This document shows, one piece after another, positions 52,384 through 61,032 of a DNA stretch of 64,000 nucleotides (within the stretch, counting starts at the first letter, position 1; each line of letters starts with the position of its first letter). Origin of the DNA: Hallerella sp963652365 (GTDB lineage: Bacteria; Fibrobacterota; Fibrobacteria; Fibrobacterales; Fibrobacteraceae); NCBI GenBank assembly GCA_963652365.1, contig CAVJTH010000001.1, positions 163,318-227,317 of the forward strand. The letters are read 5' to 3'. The notes under the pieces were generated by a model. The model was given only the letters and a program-made list of their open reading frames with translations, made no database searches and was not told the origin of the DNA. Position numbers and translations under genes: made by a program.

Positions 52384-54978
52384 ATGAAGAAAAAAATATT
52401 CGGTTTGCGCGAGTTTATCATTCTCGCTATCCTACTTCTTTCGTGCTACACGATCATTCCTTCTATCCGCGTCCATTCCAAGACTGGCGACGCGAAAAAG
52501 GAATACGTGAAGCAAAATCCGAAGGTCGCCGCGAAGGCGGTGAACTTTGGACTTGACCTGGCCGGCGGCACAAGCATCACGCTGCAGATCGACGGCAAGG
52601 GACTGAAGTCGGAAGACATCAAGGATATCCAGCAGCAGTCTCTCGAAATCGTGCGGAACCGCGTGGACCAGTTCGGCCTTTCCGAACCGCTGATTTCCCC
52701 GTCGGGCAAGGATCGCATCATCGTCGAACTTGCGGGCGTGGATGATTCCACGGCGAAGAGCCTTGTCGGAAGCACGGCGAAGCTCGAATTCAAGATTCTC
52801 GCGGAACAGGAAAAGTTTGGACAGGTCGTCTCGGTCATCGACAATTACCTGGTGAACCGCGGATCGATTGCGGATTCCGGCAAGACGGTCGCTCCGAGCG
52901 ATTCGGCGAAGCCGGTCGAAAAGGCCGCGGAGGTTTCGGATGCGGAACTCTTTGCCGGCAACGCGGCGGGCAAGACGGATTCCGTCGAAAAACAGGACAG
53001 CACGGTCTCTAGCGAAAATGCGCAGGCCACCGCGCTTTCCGCCTTGTATATGTCCTTTGGAAACGGGGGATTTGTCGCCCAGGAGCAGATCGAGACCGTG
53101 AAGCGGATCTTGAACGACCGCACCGTGCAGAGCCTGATCCCGCACGATGTCGTCTTTGCCTGGGGCTCGGGACTTGAAAAGGTGAACGGTTCCGCCGTCA
53201 AGGCCAAGCGTCTCTACCTGCTCAAGCGTCGTGCGGAAATGAGCGGCGAATATGTCTCCGATGCGCGTCCGTATCGCGTGAGCGACGGTACGAATTCCGG
53301 CGAAGTCGCCGTGAGCCTCAAGTTCGCGGGAATCGGTCCGAAGCGCTTCGGCGCCATTACCGCGGCGAACATCGGCAAGCAGATGGCGATTGTCCTCGAT
53401 GACCAGGTTATCAGCGTACCGGTCATTCGCGACCGCATCCCGAACGGCGAAGCCCAGATTACGGGACTTGACGACATGGCGGAAGCGAACCGTCTTGCTG
53501 TCGTCCTTCGTTCCGGCGCTCTCAAGGCTCCGATGAACATTATCGAAAGCCGCACGATCGGGGCGACTCTCGGCGACGACAACATCCGCTCCGGATTTGG
53601 ATCCGCCTTGATCGGTCTCGTGATCACGGTACTCTTCATGATCATGTATTATCGCTTTGGCGGCCTTATCGCGAGCGCGGGCCTTGTGTGCAACGCTCTG
53701 ATCACCGCGGCTGTGCTTTCCGTGTTCCATGCGACGATGACGCTTCCGGGCATTGCCGGCATGATCTTGACCGTGGGCATGTCCATTGACGCGAACGTGA
53801 TTATCTTCGAACGCGTACGCGAAGAACTCCGCGAAGGCAACAAGGCGCGCATGGCGATCGCGAAGGGTTACGAAAGAGCGTTCAGCGCGATCTTCGACTC
53901 GAACCTGACGACGTTCCTGACCGCTCTCATCCTCTACAAGGTCGGTACGGCATCGGTCAAGGGCTTTGGACTTACGCTGATGATCGGTATCGCGGTGTCG
54001 ATGTTTACCGCTCTGACGATTACGCGCGCAATCTTCGATATCAAGCTGGCCAAGCAGGATTCGAATACGATTTCCATCGGAAACGGCATCGCGGCGATCA
54101 ACCATGCGAAGCTGGCCGTCGTTCGTCGCGGAAAGCTCTTTCGCGTGATTTCCATCGCGTTCTGCGTGCTGGCGATTGGCGTCTCGGTGTTCAAGGGTTT
54201 CAACTTCAGCATCGACTTTACAGGTGGAACGGTCTTCCGTGTCCAGTATAACGATTCCAAGGATCATCTCCAGGACTTGAACGATGTCCTCGCCAAGTTC
54301 GACGTGACGGACGGAACGGTTCGCGCTGTCGGTGGCTCCTCGATCCAGAACGCCTACGAAGTCTCCGTGAAGAGCGAAAAGGGACCGGACGTGGTCAAGG
54401 CGATCGATTCCGACGACAACGTGAAGATTCTTTCCCAGGACGATGTCGGGGCGACTATCGGCAAGGAGCTCCGCTTTAACGCGATTCTCGCTGTCATCTT
54501 TGCGTGGATCGTCATCTGTCTCTATGTCTGGTTCCGGTTCGGAAAGCTCGGTCTCGGATTCGGTATCGGGGCGGTTGTCGGCTTGATTCACAATACGATC
54601 CTGACGATTGGACTGGTTGCCGTTCTGGGACTTTCCGTTGACGGCGCCATGATTGCCGCGCTCCTCACGATGATTGGCTATTCGGTCAACGATATCATCA
54701 TCAACTACGACCGTATCCGCGAAAACGTGCGCTTGCACGGTTCCGCCGACTTCCCGAAGACCGTGGATAGTTCCGTGTCGCAGTGCCTGAGCCGCACGGT
54801 AATCACTTCCGTTTCGACTCTCTTCGTGTGCGTCATTCTCGCCGTGATGGGCGGTTCTTCGATCCGGGATTTCGGCATCGTGATGTCCTTTGGCGTCATT
54901 GTCGGAACCTACACGTCCATCTGCATCTGCGCTCCGTTCGTCGTGTGGTTCAATTCCCGCATCCGTCGGATTGTCTAA
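52384..54978 (+). CDS. secDF: protein translocase subunit SecDF (fused)
   Basis: 864 residues, a SecD-SecF fusion. SecD: first segment from residue 8 (FGLREFIILAILLLSCYTII), VNFGLDLAGGTSITLQIDG near 60, a periplasmic region to about 380 with an Ala/Ser/Glu-rich insert (120-215), then TM segments with RSGALKAPMNIIESRTIGAT and GIAGMILTVGMSIDANVIIF. SecF starts near 585: FNFSIDFTGGTVFRVQYNDS, GATIGKELRFNAILAVIFAW and MIGYSVNDIIINYDRIRENV. SecDF uses the proton gradient to pull exported proteins across the inner membrane. Fusion is common in Bacteroidota and Fibrobacterota. A terminator follows. Confidence 0.96.
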   Translation: MKKKIFGLREFIILAILLLSCYTIIPSIRVHSKTGDAKKEYVKQNPKVAAKAVNFGLDLAGGTSITLQIDGKGLKSEDIKDIQQQSLEIVRNRVDQFGLSEPLISPSGKDRIIVELAGVDDSTAKSLVGSTAKLEFKILAEQEKFGQVVSVIDNYLVNRGSIADSGKTVAPSDSAKPVEKAAEVSDAELFAGNAAGKTDSVEKQDSTVSSENAQATALSALYMSFGNGGFVAQEQIETVKRILNDRTVQSLIPHDVVFAWGSGLEKVNGSAVKAKRLYLLKRRAEMSGEYVSDARPYRVSDGTNSGEVAVSLKFAGIGPKRFGAITAANIGKQMAIVLDDQVISVPVIRDRIPNGEAQITGLDDMAEANRLAVVLRSGALKAPMNIIESRTIGATLGDDNIRSGFGSALIGLVITVLFMIMYYRFGGLIASAGLVCNALITAAVLSVFHATMTLPGIAGMILTVGMSIDANVIIFERVREELREGNKARMAIAKGYERAFSAIFDSNLTTFLTALILYKVGTASVKGFGLTLMIGIAVSMFTALTITRAIFDIKLAKQDSNTISIGNGIAAINHAKLAVVRRGKLFRVISIAFCVLAIGVSVFKGFNFSIDFTGGTVFRVQYNDSKDHLQDLNDVLAKFDVTDGTVRAVGGSSIQNAYEVSVKSEKGPDVVKAIDSDDNVKILSQDDVGATIGKELRFNAILAVIFAWIVICLYVWFRFGKLGLGFGIGAVVGLIHNTILTIGLVAVLGLSVDGAMIAALLTMIGYSVNDIIINYDRIRENVRLHGSADFPKTVDSSVSQCLSRTVITSVSTLFVCVILAVMGGSSIRDFGIVMSFGVIVGTYTSICICAPFVVWFNSRIRRIV

Positions 54979-54999
54979 AATTTTCACTGCAAAAAAGGC

Positions 55000-55030
55000 A
55001 AAGACCTAGGCATAAGCCCGGGTCTTTTTT
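55000..55030 (+). terminator. rho-independent terminator after secDF
   Basis: AAAGACC (55000-55006), 14-nt loop containing a small GGC/GCC stem, GGTCTTT (55021-55027), then TTT. It lies 22 nt after the secDF stop. Confidence 0.75.
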
Positions 55031-55070
55031 ATTTTTGGGGCGACCCGATAGCGTCCACAAGAAGGCTCGT

Positions 55071-55991
55071 ATGCACAAGTATTATAAAATCGAGAACGGC
55101 CGCGTCACGCAAGCCGAGGACGAAGATTCCGCGGACATCGTGCTGATGGGAAGCCCGAGCCCCGAGCAGCGGGGCGCTCTGGTAAAGAAGTACGAAATCG
55201 CCGAACATACGATTGCGTCCGCGTTCGACAACGACGAGCTTTCCCGTGTGGAATATGACGACGACTTCATCACGATAGTCTTCAAGAAGCCGCGCAACTA
55301 TACCACCGAGGACAATTTCGAGTTCCGCGTAGAGTCGTTCGGGATATTTCTCTTTTCGGACTGGGTGCTGCTCCTCTCGGATGCGGAGCTCCCGCTGATG
55401 GACCCGCGCCGATTTTCAAGGATCGACAGCCTGAACACGTTCGTGATCAAGCTGCTGAACTATTCCGTCTATCATTTCAACGAGCACCTGAAAATCATCA
55501 GCCGGATAAGCGACGAGCTGGAGGACAAGCTCCAGAACACGCTCGACAACAAGTATCTGCAATACATGTTTACGCTGAACAAGGGATTGATCTACTACGT
55601 CAGCGCGCTCAATTCCAACGAGGCTCTCTTGAAGAAACTGCAGATGGGCCGCGGAATGCATTTCGACGAGAACGAACGCGAACTTCTCGACGACGTCGTG
55701 ATCGAAAATCGGCAAAGCCTGCAACAGGCGGAAATCTACGCGAACATTCTCGCGTCGTTGATGGATGCGCGGGCGAGCGTCGTGAACAACAACGTGAACG
55801 CCTTGATGAAAACGCTAAACGTCATTACGATAGCGATTACGATTCCGACCTTTGTCGCGAGCATCTTCGGGATGAACGTTGCGTTTCCCTTTGGACTTGG
55901 ACCGGAGAATCCCTTTTCGTTCTGGATTATCGCCGCGATCTTTGTCCTTTCGGTCGCCGGCGTCCTTTTCGTGTGGCGCAAGCGAAAGTGA
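55071..55991 (+). CDS. CorA family magnesium/divalent cation transporter
   Basis: 306 residues from the ATG at 55071. The N-terminal cytoplasmic part (YKIENGRVTQAEDEDSADIV) leads to long helices (FNEHLKIISRISDELEDKLQ). Two C-terminal membrane segments (VITIAITIPTFVASIFGMNV and FSFWIIAAIFVLSVAGVLFV) are joined by the diagnostic GMN in FGMNVAFP. Basic tail WRKRK. CorA pentamers import Mg2+ or Co2+. It lies 6 nt before the ClC-type gene, likely co-transcribed. Confidence 0.94.
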   Translation: MHKYYKIENGRVTQAEDEDSADIVLMGSPSPEQRGALVKKYEIAEHTIASAFDNDELSRVEYDDDFITIVFKKPRNYTTEDNFEFRVESFGIFLFSDWVLLLSDAELPLMDPRRFSRIDSLNTFVIKLLNYSVYHFNEHLKIISRISDELEDKLQNTLDNKYLQYMFTLNKGLIYYVSALNSNEALLKKLQMGRGMHFDENERELLDDVVIENRQSLQQAEIYANILASLMDARASVVNNNVNALMKTLNVITIAITIPTFVASIFGMNVAFPFGLGPENPFSFWIIAAIFVLSVAGVLFVWRKRK

Positions 55992-55997
55992 TGCCCG

Positions 55998-57737
55998 ATG
56001 AAAAAGTTCTCCCGGCTGTTCATCGTCAATTCCTATGTTCCAAAGATCTTGCTTGCGGCCTTTATCGGCCTTGTGACGGGCGGTGTCGCGGTCGTCTTTC
56101 GGCTCTGTCTGGAATACACGTCTTCGTTTGTACACAATACGTTCACCGGCTACTCGCTTTACGCCGCTCCGGCTCTCGGCGGGCTTCTGTGCGGCCTTTT
56201 CCTGTTTGTCGTGACGAAAACTCCAGAGGCTTCCGGCCAGGGAACCGATCGTTCCATTTACGCGTTCCATCATCATGGCGGGGTTCCCAGAAAGCGCGTC
56301 GCGCCTGTCAAGCTGATCGCCAGCACGGTGACTCTCGGCAGCGGTGGCAGCGCGGGCTACGAAGGCCCCGTCTCGCAGATAGGTTCGGGAATCGCCGCCC
56401 TGATCTGTCGGCTTTTCAAGATGCCGCGCGCTGTTCGCAGGCAGTTCGGCCTTGCGGGAATGGCCGCGGGTCTCGGCGCGATCTTCAAGGCTCCGCTTTC
56501 GGGCGCGCTGACCTCTGTCGAAATCCTCTACCGCGAGGATTTTGAAAGCAGCGCGTTCGGAACGTCGATTGTCGCTTCCGTCGTCGGGTTTTCCGTGTAT
56601 TCCAGCGTGTTCGGGACGGCTCCCACGTTCAATGTCCCGGATTTCTACTTCGCCAACGGAATCGAGCTTCTGTTCTGCGCGTTCCTGGGCCTGATTTGCG
56701 TTCCGCTGTCGTTTGTCTATGTGAAATGCTACTATGCCGTCGAGGACTTCTATTCGCGCTGGAACGCTCCGAACTGGCTAAAGCCCGCCATCGGCGGCGC
56801 TGTGTGCGGCGGCGTTGCGATTGGGTTTCCGCAGGCGATGGGCGGCACCTGGGATTACGTGGAAAGCATGACCCGTCTGGTGGACCCGGCAAGTGCGCCT
56901 TCCGTGATCTTTCTGCTCGGTCTTGTCCTTGCGAAAATTCTCGCCACGTCCTTTACCGTGGGCAGCGGCGGGTCGGGCGGCGTCTTTGGTCCGTCCCTCT
57001 TTCTGGGCGGTGTCGTCGGTGCGGCGTTTGCCGTTGCCGTCGAATCGCTCGCCCCCGGAATCTTGCGGGAACCCGGCGCGATGCCCCTTGTCGGAATGGG
57101 TGCCTTCTTTGCCGGTGCCGCCAAGGCTCCTCTCGCCGGAGTCGTCATGGTCTGCGAGATGACGGGCAGCTACCAGCTCTTGCCGGGAATCATGATCGCC
57201 GCGGTCGTCCATGTCGCCTTTAGTCGCAAGTGGAGCATCTACCGCAGCCAGGTCCTCAACAAGTTTGCGTCTCCCGTTCACCGGCAGGAAATGGACCCGG
57301 ATCTGCTGCGGACCATTTCTGTCGAGACCGTCATGAAGAGGACCCGCGTTCTCGAACTTTCGTCGTCAAGCACCTTTCACGAGGCGGAGCGCGAAATCAA
57401 CGCGTTCAACATGGAACATGTCGATTCGGCGACGGTACACTCCTACCCTGTCTTCGAGGACGGAAAATACCTGGGCGTTCTGGACTGGAGTCTCGCGCTG
57501 CAGAACATCGTTTCGATCGAAGGCGGCGCATCGGTCCTTCTTGTCGCGGATTGTGTTTCGCGTTCGCCGCTTTTGCCTGCAAGCGCCGACTTGCACACGG
57601 CGATGAAGTTCATGCTCAAGCATTCCCTGAACGAGGTCTATGTCAAGGATTCCGCGGGGAAAATCGAAGGCGTCCTATCGACCGAGGCGATTCTGGATAC
57701 TTACGACCGCGTTGTCCGGGAAAGCTTCAAAAACTGA
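55998..57737 (+). CDS. ClC-family chloride channel/antiporter with CBS domains
   Basis: 579 residues. The ClC core has 16-18 helices: TVTLGSGGSAGYEGPVSQIG at about 108-130 (the family GSGGSxGxEGP; Tyr replaces the frequent Arg before the gating Glu), QFGLAGMAAGLGAIFKAPLS, then TSFTVGSGGSGGVFGPSLFL. FFAGAAKAPLAGVVMVCEMT follows. The last 140 residues contain two CBS motifs (VMKRTRVLELSSSSTFHEAE, VYVKDSAGKIEGVLSTEAIL). Transport of chloride or a related anion; whether channel or exchanger is not clear. It overlaps by 11 nt the convergent gene at 57727. Confidence 0.92.
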   Translation: MKKFSRLFIVNSYVPKILLAAFIGLVTGGVAVVFRLCLEYTSSFVHNTFTGYSLYAAPALGGLLCGLFLFVVTKTPEASGQGTDRSIYAFHHHGGVPRKRVAPVKLIASTVTLGSGGSAGYEGPVSQIGSGIAALICRLFKMPRAVRRQFGLAGMAAGLGAIFKAPLSGALTSVEILYREDFESSAFGTSIVASVVGFSVYSSVFGTAPTFNVPDFYFANGIELLFCAFLGLICVPLSFVYVKCYYAVEDFYSRWNAPNWLKPAIGGAVCGGVAIGFPQAMGGTWDYVESMTRLVDPASAPSVIFLLGLVLAKILATSFTVGSGGSGGVFGPSLFLGGVVGAAFAVAVESLAPGILREPGAMPLVGMGAFFAGAAKAPLAGVVMVCEMTGSYQLLPGIMIAAVVHVAFSRKWSIYRSQVLNKFASPVHRQEMDPDLLRTISVETVMKRTRVLELSSSSTFHEAEREINAFNMEHVDSATVHSYPVFEDGKYLGVLDWSLALQNIVSIEGGASVLLVADCVSRSPLLPASADLHTAMKFMLKHSLNEVYVKDSAGKIEGVLSTEAILDTYDRVVRESFKN

Positions 57738-58230
57738 GCGAAAGAACCGCTCCGGTCGCATGGGATTCTGGCCGGAATGTCGGAGAAAGGGACAGCTGGT
57801 AGTTTCTCCGCGCGACGTAGGAATCCTTTTGTTCCCGAAATCGCTGCGAGTTCCGCCCCTGCTTGCCGCCGACCGCCTTGAGGATGATTCCGGCGGTAAT
57901 CGGATAGGGAGAAACGAGCGCCATATAGACTCCCGTGAGGAACAGCTCGTCTGCATCCCGGCTTGACACCATGAGGCAAAGTCCGCCACCGAGGAGCACG
58001 CTTCCCGAAGCGAGGAAGATGTTTCCGAGTCGGGAAAGCTTTTCGTGCCGGCGATCGTATTTTTCGATCAGGTTGTCGTAAATCGGCACGCTGTCGAGTT
58101 CTGCGACTTGCCGTGAAACGGAAACGTCCTTTACGGAATCATCGGATGAATCCTGAATGGGACGGTCCCAGACGGAGACCTGGGCAAAGCTTGCCACTGC
58201 CGCGGCAAGGACAAAGGCGAGAATCTTCAT
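57727..58230 (-). CDS. hypothetical exported membrane protein
   Basis: 167 residues, not recognised. Signal peptide MKILAFVLAAAVASFAQ, then a polar part (WDRPIQDSSDDSVKDVSVSR), two hydrophobic segments (GNIFLASGSVLLGGGLCLMV, GVYMALVSPYPITAGIILKA) and a strand-like C-terminus ending in LSLSF. Similar small proteins in Fibrobacterota are usually of unknown function. Monocistronic; its start lies 18 nt downstream of the Nudix-Nim gene stop, same strand. Confidence 0.75.
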   Translation of the reverse strand: MKILAFVLAAAVASFAQVSVWDRPIQDSSDDSVKDVSVSRQVAELDSVPIYDNLIEKYDRRHEKLSRLGNIFLASGSVLLGGGLCLMVSSRDADELFLTGVYMALVSPYPITAGIILKAVGGKQGRNSQRFREQKDSYVARRNYQLSLSPTFRPESHATGAVLSLSF

Positions 58231-58248
58231 GCCTGCAATATAGTTCTT

Positions 58249-59208
58249 TTAGAGGTGCCTCTTTCCGCAGAGGTTCTCGATGTCGAACTGGAAGACGGCC
58301 GTATGGGAAATCGCCCTGTCGATATAGGCTTCGCCTTCCGCGAGAAATTCCGGGCTGTATTTCTTGACGAGGGCGAGAAGGCCTTGTCGCGGATTTTCGG
58401 GAGCATGCACGCGTCCAAGGACGATGCAGCTTTCGAATGCGGACGAGAAGCTTTCGGGATGCACCTGGGAGTTTCGCACGACCGTGAGGCAGGCCTTGGA
58501 AGAACGCTCGAAGGCAAGAAACTTTTCGCCGCGACCCTTGGCGCCGTGAAAATAGATTGCCTTGCCGTCAAAGACGAAGTTCACCGGAACCCCGTAGGGA
58601 TATCCGACAGAATTTGTCGTGGAAAGGACGCCGTATTCGCCGGACGCTAAAATGTCCGTTGCCTCTTCGGCTGTCATCTGGCGGTCCTTTCGGCGCATCG
58701 TCGGGAAGGCGGCCAGCGACCCGAAGGAAAAATCCTCGGCGCGAACCGGCTTTTCGTTTAGCAGAGCTTCGACAAGAACGCCCTTTTGGTATGTCAGCTT
58801 CAGCGAAAAGAAGGGAACTTCGCGGTCGAGCAGCGTAAGGAAAATCCGGTCGCCTTCCCAATGGGGAAGTTCCGCAAACTTTTCCTTGGCAATCCATTCG
58901 AGAACGCCCTCGTCGCAGTCGCGAATCTCTCCGGAAAACCTTGTCGCGCGGAAGAGGTGCATGAATTCGGTTTCGGCCATTTCGTCGCTCTGGAACGTGA
59001 CGATTCCGCAGTAGCGCGGTTCCTGCAATTCGAGACCGGTCTCTTCGCGGACTTCGCGCCGCACGCAATCCTCGGGGCTTTCGCCTTCTTCGAACTTGCC
59101 GCCGATGCCTATCCACTTGTCGCGATTGATGTCGTTCTCTTTCTTGACGCGGTGGAGCAGCAGATAGGAGCCGTTCTGTTCGATGTAGCAAAGGGTCGTG
59201 TTGATCAT
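58249..59208 (-). CDS. Nudix hydrolase fused to NimA-like FMN/flavin-binding domain
   Basis: 319 residues, two domains. Residues 1-150: Nudix hydrolase with the complete Nudix box GGKFEEGESPEDCVRREVRE followed by ETGLE, 8-oxo-dGTP-diphosphatase-like. Residues about 165-319: a pyridoxamine-oxidase-like split barrel, starting MRRKDRQMTAEEATDILASG, YPYGVPVNFVFDGKAIYFHG and VHPESFSSAFESCIVLGRVH, the pattern of NimA-type nitroimidazole-resistance/flavin proteins. Both halves look intact and in one frame. Substrate unknown. A fusion of this kind is unusual; joint action on oxidised nucleotides or nitro compounds is possible but unproven. Confidence 0.88.
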   Translation of the reverse strand: MINTTLCYIEQNGSYLLLHRVKKENDINRDKWIGIGGKFEEGESPEDCVRREVREETGLELQEPRYCGIVTFQSDEMAETEFMHLFRATRFSGEIRDCDEGVLEWIAKEKFAELPHWEGDRIFLTLLDREVPFFSLKLTYQKGVLVEALLNEKPVRAEDFSFGSLAAFPTMRRKDRQMTAEEATDILASGEYGVLSTTNSVGYPYGVPVNFVFDGKAIYFHGAKGRGEKFLAFERSSKACLTVVRNSQVHPESFSSAFESCIVLGRVHAPENPRQGLLALVKKYSPEFLAEGEAYIDRAISHTAVFQFDIENLCGKRHL

Positions 59209-59267
59209 GCGGAAAAGTTAAAAATAAATGGGGGAGGGAATGGATTATCTGGCATAATGCCCAAAAA

Positions 59268-59537
59268 CTATTTCGTAGCGCATAACAACCTGTTGATGAA
59301 TTCCATCCCTGATTCATTCTGGCGCATACGAATGGATTTGCCTTTTTTTGGGGATGCTACTGATAAGTCTAGTTTTGAAAAAAACTCATTTTCAGTCATT
59401 TTTACTTTAGGCTGCTTTACATTGACGGCTGAAACTCCTTTTAACAAAAGGATCGCTTTCTTTATAGAATTTAAAAGGGAGGGTTCATCGATATCTACAA
59501 TTAATCTTGCTTTTTCTTTTGGCATGGCGACAGACAT
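59268..59537 (-). CDS. hypothetical small protein (antitoxin-like?)
   Basis: 89 residues, AT-rich, not recognised. The start at 59537 lacks a clear ribosome site. KARLIVDIDEPSLLNSIKKA followed by ILLLKGVSAVNVKQP has a strand-helix-strand look seen in small antitoxins. No toxin follows; the next gene on this strand is Nudix-Nim, 60 nt on. It overlaps by 53 nt the end of another small frame (59485-59619), which may be a partner. Start of the accessory region. Confidence 0.5.
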   Translation of the reverse strand: MSVAMPKEKARLIVDIDEPSLLNSIKKAILLLKGVSAVNVKQPKVKMTENEFFSKLDLSVASPKKGKSIRMRQNESGMEFINRLLCATK

Positions 59538-59619
59538 AAGCTTTGGCGAGCAAAGATTCCAAACGTTCCTGCTCTTCTTCTAAAATTTCTGCAATTGATG
59601 CCACTAGTAAAACGCCCAT
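59485..59619 (-). CDS. hypothetical 44-residue peptide, overlapping
   Basis: ATG at 59619 to TGA at 59485. The first 26 residues, MGVLLVASIAEILEEEQERL and ESLLAK, look like an amphipathic helix; the tail is basic. It begins 3 nt left of the shared pilin-cassette block, on the opposite strand. It may be a real small gene paired with the one at 59268-59537, or the cut end of a longer gene. Confidence 0.3.
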   Translation of the reverse strand: MGVLLVASIAEILEEEQERLESLLAKAYVCRHAKRKSKINCRYR

Positions 59620-59621
59620 TT

Positions 59622-59644
59622 CTACGTGAAACTGCAGGATGCGT
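59622..59644 (+). repeat. 23-bp pilin cassette block, left copy
   Basis: Begins CTACGTGAAACTGCAGG and encodes YVKLQDA at the 5' edge of the pilin-like cassette. An identical copy lies inverted at 61450-61472. Sequence outside the block differs on the left side of each copy. Confidence 0.95.
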
Positions 59645-59970
59645 TTGTGGCAGAAAGCGGAATCTATGTTGGCAATTGGACTATGATCGGTTACAATATG
59701 CCAAAAAGTAAAAACTTTGATTTCGTTGGAGCCATTTCATCAGATACGACAAAACTTGTCGGTTTAGGCAAAACAGAAGGCTGGTCGGCCAGCAATCAGG
59801 CAAAGTTAAATGATTGTCCGGTGGGAAAAAATTGGATTGTGTCTGTTGAAGAAGCCTCTACAGGAGATGCATCTAAAGGATCTCCAATTAAATATACGGC
59901 AGAATTTGATGCCACGAATAAATCGAATTGTCAAAGTTTAACTCCGAACTTTGAAGATGTTGGCAAATAA
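59626..59970 (+). CDS. type IV pilin-like C-terminal cassette (N-terminus absent)
   Basis: 114 residues if read from the GTG at 59626; the frame is open from 59612, after an in-frame TAA at 59609-59611. It starts inside a pilin-like protein: YVKLQDAFVAESGIYVGNWT, then MIGYNMPK. It goes on with GWSASNQAKLNDCPVGKNW and ends NCQSLTPNFEDVGK. The prepilin leader and hydrophobic helix are missing, so it cannot make a pilin alone. It shares the block order YVKLQDA, VGNW, IGY, GW-A--AKLNDC, W-V, NC/DC--LTP-F and GK with the cassette at 61033-61468. A terminator follows at 60005. Best read as a silent or invertible variant segment; a relic is the alternative. Confidence 0.7.
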   Translation: MKLQDAFVAESGIYVGNWTMIGYNMPKSKNFDFVGAISSDTTKLVGLGKTEGWSASNQAKLNDCPVGKNWIVSVEEASTGDASKGSPIKYTAEFDATNKSNCQSLTPNFEDVGK

Positions 59971-60004
59971 TAATCTGTTCTAAAAACTTGAATCAGCTTC
60001 TTTG

Positions 60005-60036
60005 AAACAGGGTGCTCGGATTCGAGAACCCTGTTT
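60005..60036 (+). terminator. rho-independent terminator after the left pilin cassette
   Basis: AAACAGGGT (60005-60013), G, CTCG, GATT loop, CGAG, A, ACCCTGTTT (60028-60036), then TA. A strong two-part stem. Confidence 0.85.
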
Positions 60037-60095
60037 TATGTAGTATAATAAACACTTCAACAAATCATCCGTTAATTTATACGAAAAAACGTAAA

Positions 60096-60677
60096 TTATT
60101 TCCTACGGATCTTGTTGGGCTTTTGATTCTTTGCCCTAGTACCTTTGCTGTTGTCCGTTAAATGGATGAACATAAAATCGCAGTCTTCGTCATAATCCGG
60201 CTTTATGTGAGATTCAATAAACTCTTTTACCTTTTTCGGAGGAACGGAGAACCCGTATTTGTTGCGATAATTGTTTTGCAGGCTAGAGTTTGCAATCGCA
60301 TAAATGTATAAATATGAAGCACCGACAAATTTTTTCGTTTCCTTGACCAAAGGAAGGATAAAGTCAAAAAATATAATCGAACCGATATCAATCTTTTGAT
60401 CTGGCGAAACAAAATTTTTGTTTTTCGCAAAATAGACCAAATCAATTCCCGGTAAAGAATGAAAAAGCTTCCCTTTTGCTTCGATGGGGAACAGTCCTGC
60501 TTTTAAAGAGAAGAATCCACACAGATAACCATCTTCATTATCAAAGACAAGAAATGTCCGATTTAATCCTGCTTCTTGATCTTCCAAAGCCTTCTTTTTT
60601 AGATAGGTTGCAACATTTTTACCTTCCGGGTGTGAAGATTGGAAAGTTTTCACCAGCCTTTTGTGCTTTGATGACAA
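60096..60677 (-). CDS. GNAT-family N-acetyltransferase, toxin-like
   Basis: 193 residues from a TTG at 60677. A compact GNAT fold is suggested by TFLVFDNEDGYLCGFFSLKA, IDLVYFAKNKNF, SIIFFDFILPLVKETKKFVG and YIYAIANSSLQNNYRNKYGF, similar to TacT/AtaT-type toxins that acetylate aminoacyl-tRNA. Upstream codons stay open (FYCEPLSSKHKRLVKTF is typical of these proteins) to a TAA at 60738-60740, without ATG, GTG or TTG, so the true start is unclear and the gene may be cut or use a rare start. A 47-residue gene precedes it at 56 nt. It is AT-rich, between the two pilin cassettes. Confidence 0.7.
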   Translation of the reverse strand: MSSKHKRLVKTFQSSHPEGKNVATYLKKKALEDQEAGLNRTFLVFDNEDGYLCGFFSLKAGLFPIEAKGKLFHSLPGIDLVYFAKNKNFVSPDQKIDIGSIIFFDFILPLVKETKKFVGASYLYIYAIANSSLQNNYRNKYGFSVPPKKVKEFIESHIKPDYDEDCDFMFIHLTDNSKGTRAKNQKPNKIRRK

Positions 60678-60733
60678 AGGTTCACAATAAAAATCCCCTT
60701 GGCTTCGATAAAAAGGAAAGAGAATAGATTCAG

Positions 60734-60877
60734 TTATTTATTGGCGGATGAAATCTGAAGTGTGGCTAAATTATTTTTCTTTCGATAAAAATTTTCATCG
60801 TAGCCCGGGAAATTCAACATGGCCCGGTATGCAGCATCCGCTTTTTTCTTCAACGTTTTCAATTCAGATTTTGTCAT
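60734..60877 (-). CDS. hypothetical 47-residue protein upstream of the GNAT gene
   Basis: ATG at 60877 to TAA at 60734. It reads MTKSELKTLKKKADAAYRAM, then LNFPGYDENFYRKKNNL. It is basic and helical, then polar. A TATATATT box lies close upstream. Its place directly before a GNAT toxin-like gene fits an antitoxin, but no ribbon-helix-helix is visible. Not recognised. Confidence 0.5.
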   Translation of the reverse strand: MTKSELKTLKKKADAAYRAMLNFPGYDENFYRKKNNLATLQISSANK

Positions 60878-60979
60878 AGCTTAAATATATAAATAATCAG
60901 AGCCATAATACTACAGATTTTGTTCAAAAGAGAATGGACGCCGAAGAAAATTGAAACATGGACATTGATTGTTTAAAAC

Positions 60980-61020
60980 AAAACCTCGTCAACAAATGCT
61001 AACGAAGTTTTTGTTTTTTA
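60980..61020. terminator. terminator after the right pilin cassette
   Basis: AAAACCTCGT (60980-60989) and ACGAAGTTTT (61002-61011) form a 10-bp stem with one mismatch, and T runs lie on either side (TTTTTGTTTTTT on plus). It lies 13 nt after the stop of the minus-strand cassette. Confidence 0.6.
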
Positions 61021-61032
61021 CGGGCTATGTAT

